A stretch of DNA of 64,000 nt from Verrucomicrobiota bacterium (GTDB lineage Bacteria; Verrucomicrobiota; Verrucomicrobiia; Opitutales; Opitutaceae), in assembly GCA_016871755.1 (NCBI GenBank), contig VHCJ01000012.1, forward strand, positions 1-64,000, in the 5' to 3' direction. This document shows, piece by piece, positions 1 to 9,946 of the stretch (its first letter is position 1; each line of letters begins with the position of its first letter). The translations under genes were made by a program, and so were the position numbers. The notes under the pieces were generated by a model. That model had not been told where the DNA came from and ran no database searches. It saw nothing but the letters and a program-made list of their open reading frames with translations.

Positions 1-1
1 C

Positions 2-187
2 TACCTGCAGACGGTCAGCCCCACCGCCACCTCGGAAATGCACCTCAAGTTGGTCGAGGTCATCGCGCTCGGTAACGGCTCGAAAGCCGAGAAGGCATTC
101 TTCGAGCACGTGGACCACGCCATGAAGGGCTACCTGCGCACCTACGGACTGACCAAGGGCGTCCGTCGTGAATCTGACCCGAGTTGA
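2..187 (+). CDS. C-terminal end of a possible GntR/FCD-family regulator (cut by window edge)
   Basis: An open frame enters from the left edge and stops at TGA 185-187, giving 61 residues. The visible part is amphipathic helix, with a pattern like the last two helices of FCD ligand-binding domains of GntR-type regulators: a stretch of the form 'HLKLVEVIALGNGSKAE' followed by 'FFEHVDHAMKGYL'. The DNA-binding half lies outside the window, so the assignment is tentative. A downstream metF with a palindrome in front is a possible neighbour but not an obvious operon partner, because about 200 bp separate them. Confidence 0.4.
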   Translation, partial: YLQTVSPTATSEMHLKLVEVIALGNGSKAEKAFFEHVDHAMKGYLRTYGLTKGVRRESDPS

Positions 188-353
188 GTTCCATCGAGAT
201 CGCTGAATCGGGACGCAGTCGCGCCCCCCCGGCGGTCCGCATCGACCTGCCTCCGTTCTAGTCCGAACCCGGAGCAGATCATTGCTAGGGGAACGCCCGC
301 CGCTGCTCCCGCAGCGAGGCCAGCCTAACGGATCGACTTTGGGGTTGTCATCA

Positions 354-379
354 TATCAACGCATCTGCATACGTTGATA
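354..379. promoter_or_regulatory. 26-bp palindrome, candidate operator in front of metF
   Basis: Perfect 8-bp arms, TATCAACG at 354-361 and CGTTGATA at 372-379, lie around a 10-nt centre and end six bases before the metF ATG. A TTGTCA hexamer at 345-350 would serve as a -35 box, which would place the palindrome over the -10 and start region. That geometry suits a repressor. Methionine genes in other bacteria are controlled by ArsR-type SAH sensors and by MetJ or MetR; which regulator acts here is not visible. Confidence 0.5.
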
Positions 380-385
380 CGAACT

Positions 386-1261
386 ATGATTGACCGGCCG
401 ATTTCCGAGCTCTTTTCCTCCGGGCGGCCGCTGCGTTCGCTGGAGTTCTTCCCGCCGAAGGACGACGCGGGCGTCGAGCATCTGCGGCAGGCCGCCGCCG
501 CGTTGCGGAAGATTTCTCCGGACTTCGTCTCGGTCACCTACGGGGCCGGCGGCAGCACGCGGGAACGCACCGCGCAGGTCAGCGCCCTGCTCAAGCGCGA
601 GCTGGGTTTCACCGTGATGCCGCACCTGACGTGCGTCGGACACGGCACCGAGGAGTTGCACGCGCTGGCCGATCGCATCCACGGCGAGGGTTTCCGGAAC
701 ATCATGACGCTGCGGGGCGATCCGCCGAAGGGCGTCACGCACTTTGAACCGACCGCAGGAGGCCTGCGCTACGCGAGCGAGTTGGTCGCGCTGCTCAAGC
801 GCCGCCACCCCGACTTCTGTCTCGGCGTCGGCGGCTATCCCGAAAAGCACCCGGAGGCCGCCAGCGCCGCAGCCGATCTCGATACGCTGCGCGCCAAGGT
901 CGATGCGGGCGCGAGCTTCATCACCACCCAGCTCTTCTTCGACAACGCGGTGTACTTCCGCTTCGTCGAGCGCTGCCGCGCCCACGGGATCCACGTCCCG
1001 ATCGTGCCGGGAATCATGCCGGTGCTTTCGCTGCGACAGATCGAGCGTTTCACCGCGCTCTGCGGCGCCTCGCTGCCGGTCACGCTGCGACGTCGGCTGG
1101 AGGCCACGGATGATCAGCCGGAGGTCGTGGAAATGATTGGGCTCGATTGGGCACTCGACCAGATCCGCGACCTCGTCGCCTCCGGCGCACCGGGTTACCA
1201 TCTTTACATCCTGAACCGCGCCCGCAGCGCCCTCGCCCTCGCGGCCGGCCTCGCGGCCTGA
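386..1261 (+). CDS. metF: Methylenetetrahydrofolate reductase
   Basis: Reduces 5,10-methylene-tetrahydrofolate to 5-methyl-tetrahydrofolate, the methyl donor for methionine synthesis; a cytosolic flavin TIM barrel. The 291 residues match the usual bacterial length. Family landmarks are visible in order: LEFFPPK near residue 24 with the catalytic Glu, DFVSVTYGAGGS near 50, TLRGDPP near 110, QLFFDN near 180 and PGIMP near 210. I take the ATG at 386; a TTG four codons upstream lies inside the palindrome and is less likely. No clear Shine-Dalgarno precedes it. The start is overshadowed by the 354-379 palindrome, so repression by a methionine or SAH signal is an inference. Confidence 0.93.
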   Translation: MIDRPISELFSSGRPLRSLEFFPPKDDAGVEHLRQAAAALRKISPDFVSVTYGAGGSTRERTAQVSALLKRELGFTVMPHLTCVGHGTEELHALADRIHGEGFRNIMTLRGDPPKGVTHFEPTAGGLRYASELVALLKRRHPDFCLGVGGYPEKHPEAASAAADLDTLRAKVDAGASFITTQLFFDNAVYFRFVERCRAHGIHVPIVPGIMPVLSLRQIERFTALCGASLPVTLRRRLEATDDQPEVVEMIGLDWALDQIRDLVASGAPGYHLYILNRARSALALAAGLAA

Positions 1262-1347
1262 GCACGCCGGCGCCCGCGCCGGGCCCCGGTGCCGGGGCCG
1301 AAACGGTTTCGGTTGGCCTCGGGTCACGGGAGTGTTTCTCTGACGGC

Positions 1348-2373
1348 ATGCGCTCCCCTCGCTTTGCCCTTCGCCTCGTGGCAGCGGTCCTCGTCGGCCT
1401 CCCCTTCGCCGCCTCGCTCTCCCCGGCGCTCCTCGGTGCCGCCGCCGCCCCCAGCAAGGTGCGCGTCCTGATCATCGACGGGCAGAACAATCACGCCTGG
1501 CGGGTCAACACGCCGCTTCTGGCGAAGATCCTCACCGACACGGGCCGCTTCACGGTCGACATTTCCACGACGCCCCCCGCGCGTCCCGCGCCGCCGCGCG
1601 CGCCGCGCAATCCCACGCCCGAGCAACTCGCCGCGCAAGAGGCCGCGGTCCGCCAGGCCGAGGCCGACGCCAAGATCCACGACGCCAAGGCCCCCGCTCT
1701 CTGGGCCGCCTGGCGCCCGCGGTTCTGGAACTACGATGTCGTGCTCTCCAACTACAACGGCGAGGACTGGCCGGAGGAGGTCCGCACCGCGTTCGTCGCG
1801 TACGTGCGCGGGGGCGGCGGGTTCGTGTCGTATCACGCCGCCAACAACGCCTTCCCGAATTGGCCGGAGTACAACGCGATGATCGGTCTTGGCGGCTGGG
1901 GCGGGCGCACCGAGATGTCCGGTCCCTACCTGCGGCTCCGCGCCAATGGCTGGTTCCGCGACACCACCACTGCGGGTCCGGGTGGCGGCCATGGACCGCA
2001 GCACGAATTCATCATCGAGGCCCGCCAGCCCGATCACCCGATCCTCGCCGGCCTGCCGGCGCGCTGGCGCAATGCCAAGGACGAGCTCTACCACGGGCTG
2101 CGCGGACCGGCCGAGAACGTCACCGTGCTCGCCTCCGCCTACTCGCCCGAGACCAAGGAGCAGGAGCCGATGCTCATGGTGATTCCCTTCGGCAAGGGCC
2201 GCGTGTTCCACACCACCCTCGGGCACGCCGCCGACGCCATCAATGGGCTCAGCTTCCAGGTCACGCTCCAGCGGGGCACCGAGTGGGCCGCCACGGGGAA
2301 GGTCACCTTGCCGGCACCGCCGGCGGGGACCCTGACCGAGGACCGGCCCGCCCTCCGGGTCGTCGCCCCGTAG
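1348..2373 (+). CDS. Secreted ThuA-domain protein (trehalose-utilisation family)
   Basis: A 341-residue protein with an N-terminal signal peptide (hydrophobic stretch at about residues 8-30 ending in a GAAAAP-type cleavage region). The ThuA fold follows: VRVLIIDGQNNHAW, an LSNYNGEDWPEEVR segment, GGGFVSYHAANNAF, and a late PFGKGRVFHTTLGH. ThuA proteins have a glutamine-amidotransferase-like fold and occur in sugar-utilisation clusters of Planctomycetes, Verrucomicrobia and Bacteroidetes; their biochemical role is poorly fixed. A Pro/Ala-rich insertion lies at about residues 75-110. The ATG at 1348 is chosen because it opens the signal peptide. It lies 86 bp after metF but is probably functionally tied to the carbohydrate genes at 6.6-13 kb. 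Confidence 0.82.
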   Translation: MRSPRFALRLVAAVLVGLPFAASLSPALLGAAAAPSKVRVLIIDGQNNHAWRVNTPLLAKILTDTGRFTVDISTTPPARPAPPRAPRNPTPEQLAAQEAAVRQAEADAKIHDAKAPALWAAWRPRFWNYDVVLSNYNGEDWPEEVRTAFVAYVRGGGGFVSYHAANNAFPNWPEYNAMIGLGGWGGRTEMSGPYLRLRANGWFRDTTTAGPGGGHGPQHEFIIEARQPDHPILAGLPARWRNAKDELYHGLRGPAENVTVLASAYSPETKEQEPMLMVIPFGKGRVFHTTLGHAADAINGLSFQVTLQRGTEWAATGKVTLPAPPAGTLTEDRPALRVVAP

Positions 2374-2727
2374 TCCAGGGAAGAGCGCGCGGCGGTCAGG
2401 GAAGTCGTCCGCCGCCTTGCCGCTCCACCCGCCGCGCCGGGGCGGACCTCCGGAGATCGCCCGGCCTTCCGGGATCTGTTCCGCCGCACTCGCGGCCCGC
2501 GCGACGTCGCCCAGCTCTCCATCGGTACCGCAGCGCGTTCCGGGACTCGTTCCGCTGCAGCATCCGCGGAGCTTGGCGGCCAATCCCGCTTGCCCGGACT
2601 TCGTGCCAGGGGTAAGTTTTCCTGTCACACCATTGGGTCGCTCTGGACTGGGATCAACTCGGGTTCTCGGAACACGTCGTTTCCCGACCGACGCGGCCCC
2701 TCTCGCCAACCTAGGAGCGTTGATCCC
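2374..2727. other. Intergenic stretch without a recognisable gene
   Basis: About 350 bp of GC-rich DNA. No open frame in it resembles a protein I know. The only feature is the Shine-Dalgarno AGGAG at 2713-2717, ten bases before the next gene. Confidence 0.5.
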
Positions 2728-4115
2728 ATGAAGCCCTCATCTCCCGCCCGCAAAGCACCCCGCCGCCCGGTCCCCATCACCGGCATCCTTTGCGGCACCG
2801 ACTTCAGCGAAAATGCCCGTGCCGCCGCCGATGTGGGTGCGCAACTGGCCCAAGCTTGGGAACAGCCCCTCACGCTGGCCCATGCCACGCTCGACCTTGA
2901 ACCCACCGCCGCCCGCACCGCCCTGTCCCGCAGGGCGCCCGGCTGCGCAAGTCCTCCTCGGCCGACATCTTGACCCGATTGCTCGAGGGCGAGGCCAGCG
3001 AGGTCCTGGCCGACCGCACCGCCGTGGGCAGCACCCGGCTCGTCGTCGTTTCGTCACTCGGCGAACGCGGACCGGCCCGCTGGTTCCTCGGAAGCGTTGC
3101 GGAGCGGACCGCCGAGCACGCCAAGGTCCCCACCTTGGTCGTCCGGCAGGCCGAGCCGTTCCATGCGTGGTTCCGCGGCGAACGGGCCCTGCGGATCTTC
3201 ATCGCCTTCGACTTCACGCAAACCTCCGACGCCGCGCTGCGTTGGGTGCGCTCGGACTTGCTCCGCACCCGACCCTGCGAACTCGTGCTCGCCCACATCA
3301 ACTGGCCGCCGCAGGAGGGCTCTCGGATCGGCGGGGCCACGCCGATGCAGTTGGAGGGCAACCCGCCGGAAGTCCAGCGGGTGCTGACGCGCGACCTCAA
3401 GGTCCGGGCCAACGAATTGCTCGGCACCGATGACTTCAAGGTGCGGATCGAGCCGAACTGGGGGCGTCCGGACGTACGACTCGCCGACATGGCCACCGAG
3501 GAGTCCGCCGACCTCATCGTCGTCGGTTCCCATCAGAGCCACGGTCTGAAGCGTCTCTGGCACCACTCGATTTCGCGCGGCATCCTCGAACGCGCCACCG
3601 CCAGCGTCGCGGTCGTGCCGACGCCGCCCGCCGCGCGGCATGGCGACGGGATGGTTCCATGGGTCTGGCGGGTTCTCACCGCCACCGATTTTTCGCCCGT
3701 CGGCGACCGTGCCGTGGCCCACGCCTACGCCCAGCTGCCCCAAGGGGGCTCGCTGCGCCTCGTCCACGTGATTCCACCCGGCGCCATGAGCGACTCCCAG
3801 CGTTTCGCCGGACGCCCCACGGACCGTCAGGCCGCTCAGCATCGGGCCTACGTCGCCTCCTGCCAAAAGCGTCTGGAGGCCCTGATCCCGGCCGAGGCCA
3901 AGGAACGCGGGGTGGAGACCGAAGTCGCCGTGCTGACCTCCACCGACGCCACCCGCGAGCTGCGTCAGGAAGCGGAACGGTTCGGTGCCGATGTGATCTG
4001 CCTCGGCACGCACGGACGCACCGGAGCGGCCAAGGCGCTGATGGGGTCGACCGCGCAGGCCGTGCTCGCCTCCTCCGCCCGGCCCGTGCTTCTTGTCAGG
4101 CCTCCCGCGGAGTGA
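2728..4115 (+). pseudogene. Triple universal-stress-protein gene, frameshifted in the first domain
   Basis: The start ATG 2728 is set by AGGAG ten bases upstream. The first frame encodes 81 residues with a UspA beginning (ILCGTDFSENARAAADVG) and stops at 2971-2973. The rest of the same domain (SSSADILTRLLEG, then TRLVVVSSLGERG and VPTLVVRQ) is in the -1 frame and runs on to 4115 through two more Usp domains. Restoring one base at about 2925-2942, where a C/G run sits, rejoins them. Domain 3 has a good nucleotide-binding loop (GTHGRTGAAKALMGSTAQ); domain 2 has the degenerate GSHQSHGL. Usp proteins bind ATP and respond to starvation or oxidative stress. A sequencing error cannot be excluded, since the downstream frame stays fully open. 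Confidence 0.8.
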
Positions 4116-4203
4116 TCCGTCCTCCCGCCGTCGTCCGGACGGCGGAGCCCTTCCCGCCCCTTTCTCGAGGGGCGGACCGGGGGAGAGGTCGGACTCGCAC
4201 GCC

Positions 4204-5199
4204 ATGGCCCTCCCCTCCTCGATGAAACTCCTCCAGCTGGAGGCTCCCGGCCGCGCCGTCTGGCGCGAAGCCCCCGTGCCGCCGCCCGCGGCCGGCGAGG
4301 TGCTCGTCCGGATCCTCGCCGTCGCCACCTGCCCTCACTGGGATCTCCACCTGTTCGCCGGCCAGCCCATGTTCCCAGGGATGGACCTGCGCTACCCGTA
4401 CCTGCCGGGCCAACCCGGCCATGAAGCCGTCGGCGAAGTGGTGGCGCTGGGACCCGACGTGCGGCGGTTGACACCCGGTTGCCGGGTCGCGGTGTGGCGC
4501 GATAGCGGGCGGCGCCCGCAGGGCTGCTACGCGCAATACAATGTGCTGAGGGAGGATGACTTGCTCGAAGTGCCGGCGGACCTGCCTCTGGACCGCGTGG
4601 CCTCGCTGGAATTGGCGATGTGCGTCGAGGTCTCGTTCCAGACCTTGGCCGCCCAGGGAGGAATCGCCGGTCGCCGGATCGGCCTCGCCGGACTCGGGCC
4701 GGCCGGCTTGGTCGCCACCCGGCTGGCGCGCGCCCACGGCGCCACGGATGTCGTCGGCATCGACCCGGTCGCGAGCCGTCGCGAGCTCGCCCTGCGCCTC
4801 GGGGCCCACCGGGTCACCGCGCCGGACGCGGCCGCGTGGCCGGCCAGCCGCGACGACGTCCACGCGTTGGACGACGCCGTGGATCTCACGGGCGTGCCGG
4901 CCTCGATCGAATTCCTCATGGACCGCACCCGCCGCTGCGTGACCCTGTTCGGCGTGCTCCGCGAGGAGGTCCGTTTTGGCCTGCGCCACCTCTTCGGTCC
5001 GGGCTTGGCGCTGGTCGGCTACGCCGACCACAATCGCGTCGCCGCCGAGACGGCGCTCGCCTTCATCGAGGCGGGTCAACTCGACCTCTCCGCGCTCATC
5101 ACGCACCGCCTGCCGTTCAGTCGCTATGCGGAAGCGGTGGACCTGCTGCGACGGAAAGAGGCGATCAAGGTGCTCTTTGATCCTTGGGCGGAGGCCTAA
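4204..5199 (+). CDS. Zinc-dependent medium-chain alcohol dehydrogenase
   Basis: A 331-residue NAD(P)-dependent MDR-family oxidoreductase, cytosolic. Catalytic-zinc ligands are visible as the Cys in ATCPHWDLH (residue about 42) and the GHE in PGQPGHEAVGEV (about 70). The Rossmann loop GLGPAG is near residue 165. The four-cysteine structural-zinc lobe is absent, which occurs in several sorbitol- and threonine-dehydrogenase-like subfamilies. ATG 4204 is preferred over the internal ATG 4222 because a GGGAGAG stretch lies upstream of it. The substrate cannot be read from sequence. It is followed within about 20 bp by a methyltransferase gene and may be co-transcribed. Confidence 0.85.
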   Translation: MALPSSMKLLQLEAPGRAVWREAPVPPPAAGEVLVRILAVATCPHWDLHLFAGQPMFPGMDLRYPYLPGQPGHEAVGEVVALGPDVRRLTPGCRVAVWRDSGRRPQGCYAQYNVLREDDLLEVPADLPLDRVASLELAMCVEVSFQTLAAQGGIAGRRIGLAGLGPAGLVATRLARAHGATDVVGIDPVASRRELALRLGAHRVTAPDAAAWPASRDDVHALDDAVDLTGVPASIEFLMDRTRRCVTLFGVLREEVRFGLRHLFGPGLALVGYADHNRVAAETALAFIEAGQLDLSALITHRLPFSRYAEAVDLLRRKEAIKVLFDPWAEA

Positions 5200-5219
5200 G
5201 TCCGTTGTCTGCCGCGCCT

Positions 5220-5834
5220 GTGACTTCACCCCTCGACAGTCAAACGCCCGCCTTCTGGGAGGAACGTTACCGGACGGAGCGGTTGCCGTGGGACCTGGGC
5301 GGCGCGCCGATCGAGCTCGTCGAGGCTCTCGGCACCGAGCTCCGTCCGCCGGGTCGGGTGTTGATCCCGGGCTGCGGCTCCGGCTACGAGGTGAGCCTTT
5401 TCATCGCGGCCGGTTGGGAGGTCTGCGCGATCGATTTCGCCCCCGCCGCGGTGGCGCGGGCGCAAACGATCCTCGGCGCGGCGGGGCCATGCGTGCGGCT
5501 GGGGGACTTCTTTGCGGAGCCGTTCCCGGAGCCGTTCGACCTGGTGTACGATCGCACCTTCCTGTGTTCGCTCTCGCCGGTCCGTTGGCCGGAGTATGCG
5601 GACCGCGTGGCCTCGCTGCTCCGCCCAGGCGGCTGGCTCGCGGGCATTTTCTTTTACGGCGAGGATCCGGAACCGCCGCCTTATCCTCTCTCCCTCGCCA
5701 AAGCGGATCAGCTCTTCGGCACACGGTTCCGCCGACGCGCCGACCGACCGATCGCGGCGGCGCAGGCGTTGCCGGTCTACGGTGGCGGTGAACGGTGGCA
5801 AATCTGGGAGCGCCTCCCCGCTCCGACGCCATGA
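5220..5834 (+). CDS. SAM-dependent methyltransferase, thiopurine-methyltransferase-like
   Basis: About 204 residues. The N-terminus FWEERYRTERLPWDLGG is the hallmark of the TPMT/halide-methyltransferase group, followed by motif I VLIPGCGSGYEV and a DLVYDRTFLCSL acidic segment. These enzymes methylate small thiols, halides or metalloids. I use GTG 5220; TTG 5205 is an alternative that would begin closer to the preceding stop at 5199. The stop overlaps the next gene's start as ATGA (5831-5834), so the methyltransferase and the TSUP permease are translationally coupled. The pairing hints at handling of a sulfur compound or anion, which is inference. Confidence 0.83.
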   Translation: MTSPLDSQTPAFWEERYRTERLPWDLGGAPIELVEALGTELRPPGRVLIPGCGSGYEVSLFIAAGWEVCAIDFAPAAVARAQTILGAAGPCVRLGDFFAEPFPEPFDLVYDRTFLCSLSPVRWPEYADRVASLLRPGGWLAGIFFYGEDPEPPPYPLSLAKADQLFGTRFRRRADRPIAAAQALPVYGGGERWQIWERLPAPTP

Positions 5835-6595
5835 CCTTTCCGCTCTGGGCCTATCCCCTGCTGTTCCTGACCGGATTCGCGGCGGGCGTCATCGATAGCG
5901 TCGCCGGCGGCGGCGGCATCCTCACGCTCCCCGTCTTGCTCAGCCTCGGCATGCCGCCCGCGGAAGCGATCGCCACCAACAAGCTGCAGGCGAGCTTCGG
6001 AAGCGTCACGGCGGCCTGGAGCTACGTGCGCAGCGGCGTGGTGTCGTTCCGCGCCTGCCTCCCCGGCGCGATCCTGACGTTTGTCGGTTCACTGCTCGGC
6101 GCCGCGACGCTGCAGTGGGTAAAGCCGGAATGGCTGGAGACCCTCGTTCCGTGGCTGCTGGCCGCGATCCTCATCTACACCGTGCTGCGCCCGCGACTGG
6201 GCGAGCAATCGACCCAAGCCCGCCTCTCCGCCCGGGTGTTCTTTCCGATCTTCGGCCTCGCCCTCGGTTTCTACGACGGAATCTTCGGACCGGGCGTGGG
6301 TTCGTTCTGGACGCTGGCGCTGATCGTCGTGCTCGGCCGCGACTTCGTGGCCGCGACCGGCATTACCAAGGTCATGAACGCGGCGAGCAACGTCGCCGCT
6401 CTCCTGCTCTTCCTCGTCCTTGGCAAGGTCCATCTCTCGCTCGGCCTCGTCATGGGCGCCGGCCAGATCGTCGGCGCCCGCGTGGGTGCGCGACTGGTGG
6501 TGACCCGCGGGGCGCGCTTCGTCCGGCCGATCTTCATCACGATGGTCGCCGCCGTGCTCGCCCGTCTGCTCTGGCTCAGTCTTTCGCCGACCTGA
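5831..6595 (+). CDS. TSUP (TauE/SafE) family membrane permease
   Basis: 254 residues, strongly hydrophobic, about seven to eight membrane segments in two pseudo-repeats. The repeat-specific loops are plain: AAGVIDSVAGGGGILTLP near residue 16 and LGFYDGIFGPGVGSFW near 145, plus ATNKLQASFGS and GITKVMNAASN. The family exports or imports sulfite, sulfoacetate or other organosulfur anions across the inner membrane. The start ATG overlaps the stop of the TPMT-like gene by four bases. The substrate is not readable from sequence. Confidence 0.88.
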   Translation: MTFPLWAYPLLFLTGFAAGVIDSVAGGGGILTLPVLLSLGMPPAEAIATNKLQASFGSVTAAWSYVRSGVVSFRACLPGAILTFVGSLLGAATLQWVKPEWLETLVPWLLAAILIYTVLRPRLGEQSTQARLSARVFFPIFGLALGFYDGIFGPGVGSFWTLALIVVLGRDFVAATGITKVMNAASNVAALLLFLVLGKVHLSLGLVMGAGQIVGARVGARLVVTRGARFVRPIFITMVAAVLARLLWLSLSPT

Positions 6596-6652
6596 GCTAC
6601 GTTCGACCCGGAGGGCCGCCACTCGCCGGACGGCGCAGATGCGATTTCCCGC

Positions 6653-9600
6653 TCAGGCGGACGGCCGCAGGAGGTAGGCGAGCAAGTCGTTGAACTCCTG
6701 CTCGGTGAGAGCGGACTCGAACGCGGCCGGCATCGCCGAGGAGGCGAGCACGGTCTGGGAGACAACGTCGGCCTTGGCGACGCGGCGTTCGGTCCCCGTC
6801 ACGGGATCGACGACCCGGACCTCGCCGCCTTCATCCCTCAGGTCCATGCCGCCCACGGTTTCGCCGTTGCGCAGGGTCACGCTCGCCAGCCGGAAGGCCG
6901 GGTCCACGTTGCGGCTGGGATCAAGGATGTCCTCGATGAGCCGGGAAGCCCCGCGCACGCCGATGCCGTCGAGATTGGGTCCGAGATTACCGCCGTTCCC
7001 GCCAAGGCGGTGGCAGGCGGCGCAATTCTGGGCGAAGACCGCCGCGCCGCGGTGCAGGTCCGTGACCGCGATGCTGAAGGCGCCGTTGCGTTTCGCAATC
7101 ATGGCATCCAGCCGGGCGTCCTCCGGCGGCAGGGCCGCGGTCAGGCGCGCCGCCCGTTCCCGCACGGAGGCGTCAAGCGAGGCAAACGCGTTCGCCAAGT
7201 CCCGGTGCCGCAGGAGCAAGGCCGGAGCCTTGCCCGCATCGACCTGCGCCATGAGCAACGCGGCGCCTTCATTCGTCCGGGCCAGCTCCGTCGCGATCGT
7301 CAGGCTCAGGTCCACCGGCGCGCCGGGCAGGGCTGCCGCGAGGTGGGCGCGGGCGGCGGCAATCGTGGGCACGGTGCCGAGCTCGAGCACGGCGATGCGT
7401 CGCATCCGGGCGGCCTCATCGGGGCGTCGCGCGACGCGACCGAGCATCTCCAGCACCGCGGGGTCCGCCGCGGGCAGTCCCCGCATGGCCGCGAGCCGCA
7501 CTCCGTAGTCGAGTTCGATGCGCTCCGCGATCGCCGTCAGGGGAACCACCTTTTCGAGCAGCACCGGCTCGCGCAACGCTTCCGCCGCGCGTCGGGCGAG
7601 CGGTACATCCGATCCGGGAGCGATCGCCAAGAGGGTGTCAACCATCCAACGCCGCACCGTGTCGGGGAGGGGCCGACGGTTCTGCACCAGCGTCGCGGAA
7701 AGCCCCTCCGCCAGCGCGAGGCGCTGGGCCGCCGGGGTCTGCTCCAGCGAGCGGATCATGTCCTGAACCGCCGCTTCGAGACGCTCGGGATCAAGGTGAC
7801 GCACGGCGTGCCGGGCGAATTCCCCCGCGCGTTCCCCCGCAAAGGCCGTTCGTTCCAAATGTCCCAGAAGGAAGGTCGCCGAGGCCGGTGAGGGCACCGC
7901 CACCGAAACGTCCGCCAGTTGCGCGTCCGCGCTCGGCGTCACCGCCCGCCAGGCCGCCAAGTCAGCATCGGAGGCCTGCGCCACCTGGGCCTTCAGGGCG
8001 AGACGCAGCGCGTAAATCAGCTCGGTGTCGGCCGCCGAGACGCGGGGCTGCACCCGGAGGATGAGGTCGGCCTGCCACGACTCCGGGCGACGGACGAAGA
8101 GATCGGCCATCGCACGGGTCGCGTGCCCGATCGGGGCCTCGTTCGCGACGCGCGCCACCCACGCGCGTTCCCGCGCATCGAGGGAGCCGCGCTCCGCCAA
8201 CACCCGGAGGGTGCGCAGGCTCGCGGCCACATCCGATACGTCCGCCGGTAGGTCCACCGGCGCCTGCGGCGCCACGCGGGCGAGGGCCAGCGCCGCCGGC
8301 AGTGCTTCGATGCCACCGACGGCGGTGACCTGCGCGAAGGCCGCCCGGGCGACATCACCACCGAGGCGGTCAGCGAGTTCATTCGCCGCCAGCGCCCGCA
8401 GGACCAGATTCGGGGCCTGCAACGCGCGGGTGAGCGTGGCCACGTCTGCATCGGCGAGGCGCGGCAATGCCGGCACCTCGGCCCGGCCATCAAGGCCGCG
8501 CCAGACCACCCGCCAGATGCGACCGCGGCTACGGTCGCGCGCGGGGTGAGTCAGGGGCACTTCATAATGGCCGATGATGGGATTGTAGAAGTCCGCGATC
8601 CACAGCGCCCCATCCGGCCCCAGCTTCACCTGCACGGGCCGGAACTGCGGATCGTCGCTGGTCAGGAAGTCCCCCACCCGCACCGCCTTCGGAGTCGAGC
8701 CCGTCCAATCCAGTCGGGCCCGATTCACGCGGCGGGTCACCGGATTGCCGTTGAAGAGGTTGCCGCGGAATTCCGCGGGGTACGTGTCGGCCGCGTAGGC
8801 CGCGATGCCCGCGATCGCGGACGAGCCGTGATTGTCCTGCGTGATCGCCGGCGCGAAACCGAGGCCGTCGTGCTGCTTGCCAATGCCCTCGTAGAAGCCA
8901 CCCGAGACGAGGAGGTACACGGGCTTCGAATGGGAATCCGCCGTGTAGAGGTCACCGCGTTCGTCGAACGCGAGGCCGAAGGGATTGGTCTGGCCGCGGG
9001 TCCAGACTTCGAAGCGCGAGCCGTCCGGCCGGAAGCGGTAGGTGTTGCCGCTCTCGAGGAGCGTGATCCGGCCGGAGCCGTCCCGGATTTCGCTGCGATT
9101 GGCGAAGCCGTGGGTCCCGTAGATTCAACCGTCCGGCCAGTAGGTGAAACTCGACGCCATGCCGTGCGTGTCCTTGAACCCAAAATCGCCGAAGAGGCGC
9201 TCGCGGCGGTCCGCCCGACCGTCGCCATCGACGTCCTCCATCCGCCAGATCGCCGGGATCGAGTGGACGATTACGGTGTCGCCCTTCGCCCCCGGACGGC
9301 GCGGCAGAGGCTGCACCCCGATCGGGATGTTCAGGCCGTCGGCAAAGACCTCGATCTTGCGCGCCCGGCCATCCGGACCGAAGTCCGAGAGCACACGCAC
9401 CGTGTCGCGCGCCGCCACCTCGGGCGCCGGGGGAGCTGACGTGGCGCGGAAGGCGAGGCCGTTGTCGTTCCACTCGCGGTCGAAGATCGCGATCGGCTGA
9501 CCCACCGCATCCGTGCGCCCGGGCCAGGGGTACATCGTCGTCCCGGTCACCCAGAGGCGTCCCGCCAAGTCGAAGTTCAGGTTGAGCGGTTTCTGAATCT

Positions 9601-9799
9601 CCGGCTCCGCCGCGACGAGTTGCACCTCAAAGCCCGGCGGCACGTGAAAGAGCGCACGCTGCTCCTGCGGCGACAACGCCGGAGCTGCGGGTCGGTCTCC
9701 CCGCGGGTCCGCCGGGGCGGCCAGCGCGAGCGAGCAGGACCATGAAACGAACGCCAGCGGAACGGCGAGACGGGTAAGGCGGCGGCAGGCGGGAATCAC
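6653..9799 (-). pseudogene. PVC-type secreted dehydrogenase with haem-c domain, interrupted by an in-frame TGA
   Basis: A single frame of about 1,050 codons is broken only by TGA (plus-strand tca 9125-9127, codon about 225). Reading through gives DG-stop-IYGTHGFANRSEI, where this family has Trp after DG, so one G-to-A change explains it. Order: signal peptide; membrane-bound dehydrogenase beta-propeller (PPGFEVQLVAAEPEIQKP onward); HEAT-like helical region (about 400-880); C-terminal haem domain with CAACH near residue 923 and the closing ESALTEQEFNDLLAYLL. Such proteins are abundant in Planctomycetes and Verrucomicrobia and are thought to oxidise sugars extracellularly. GTG 9799 is the likely start; a TTG at 9850 is possible. 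Other genes here use TGA as stop, so recoding is unlikely. Confidence 0.85.
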
Positions 9800-9946
9800 C
9801 CCTCCACGACACGCGTCCAGCGATCCAAGGCAAGCCACAGACGCAGGCAAAGGCTCGAAGAGGATCAGGGTGTCGCGGCGCTCCGTCCCCCGAGGGACGA
9901 GGCGGCGCCACCCGCCGCCGTCGGCGGTCCGGGAACGGGTCGTCGC

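Noticed and set aside
356-1327. Long minus-strand frame opposite metF
   Set aside because: Antisense of a well-supported gene; its sequence is the Arg/Gly/Ala-rich kind produced by high GC content.
1324-2709. 461-codon minus-strand frame opposite the ThuA gene
   Set aside because: No family pattern; mirrors codon bias of the ThuA gene on the plus strand.
6653-8920. Treating the dehydrogenase's C-terminal part as a separate gene with its own start
   Set aside because: The upstream part is in the same frame and separated only by TGA in a conserved segment; the internal start would split a beta-propeller.
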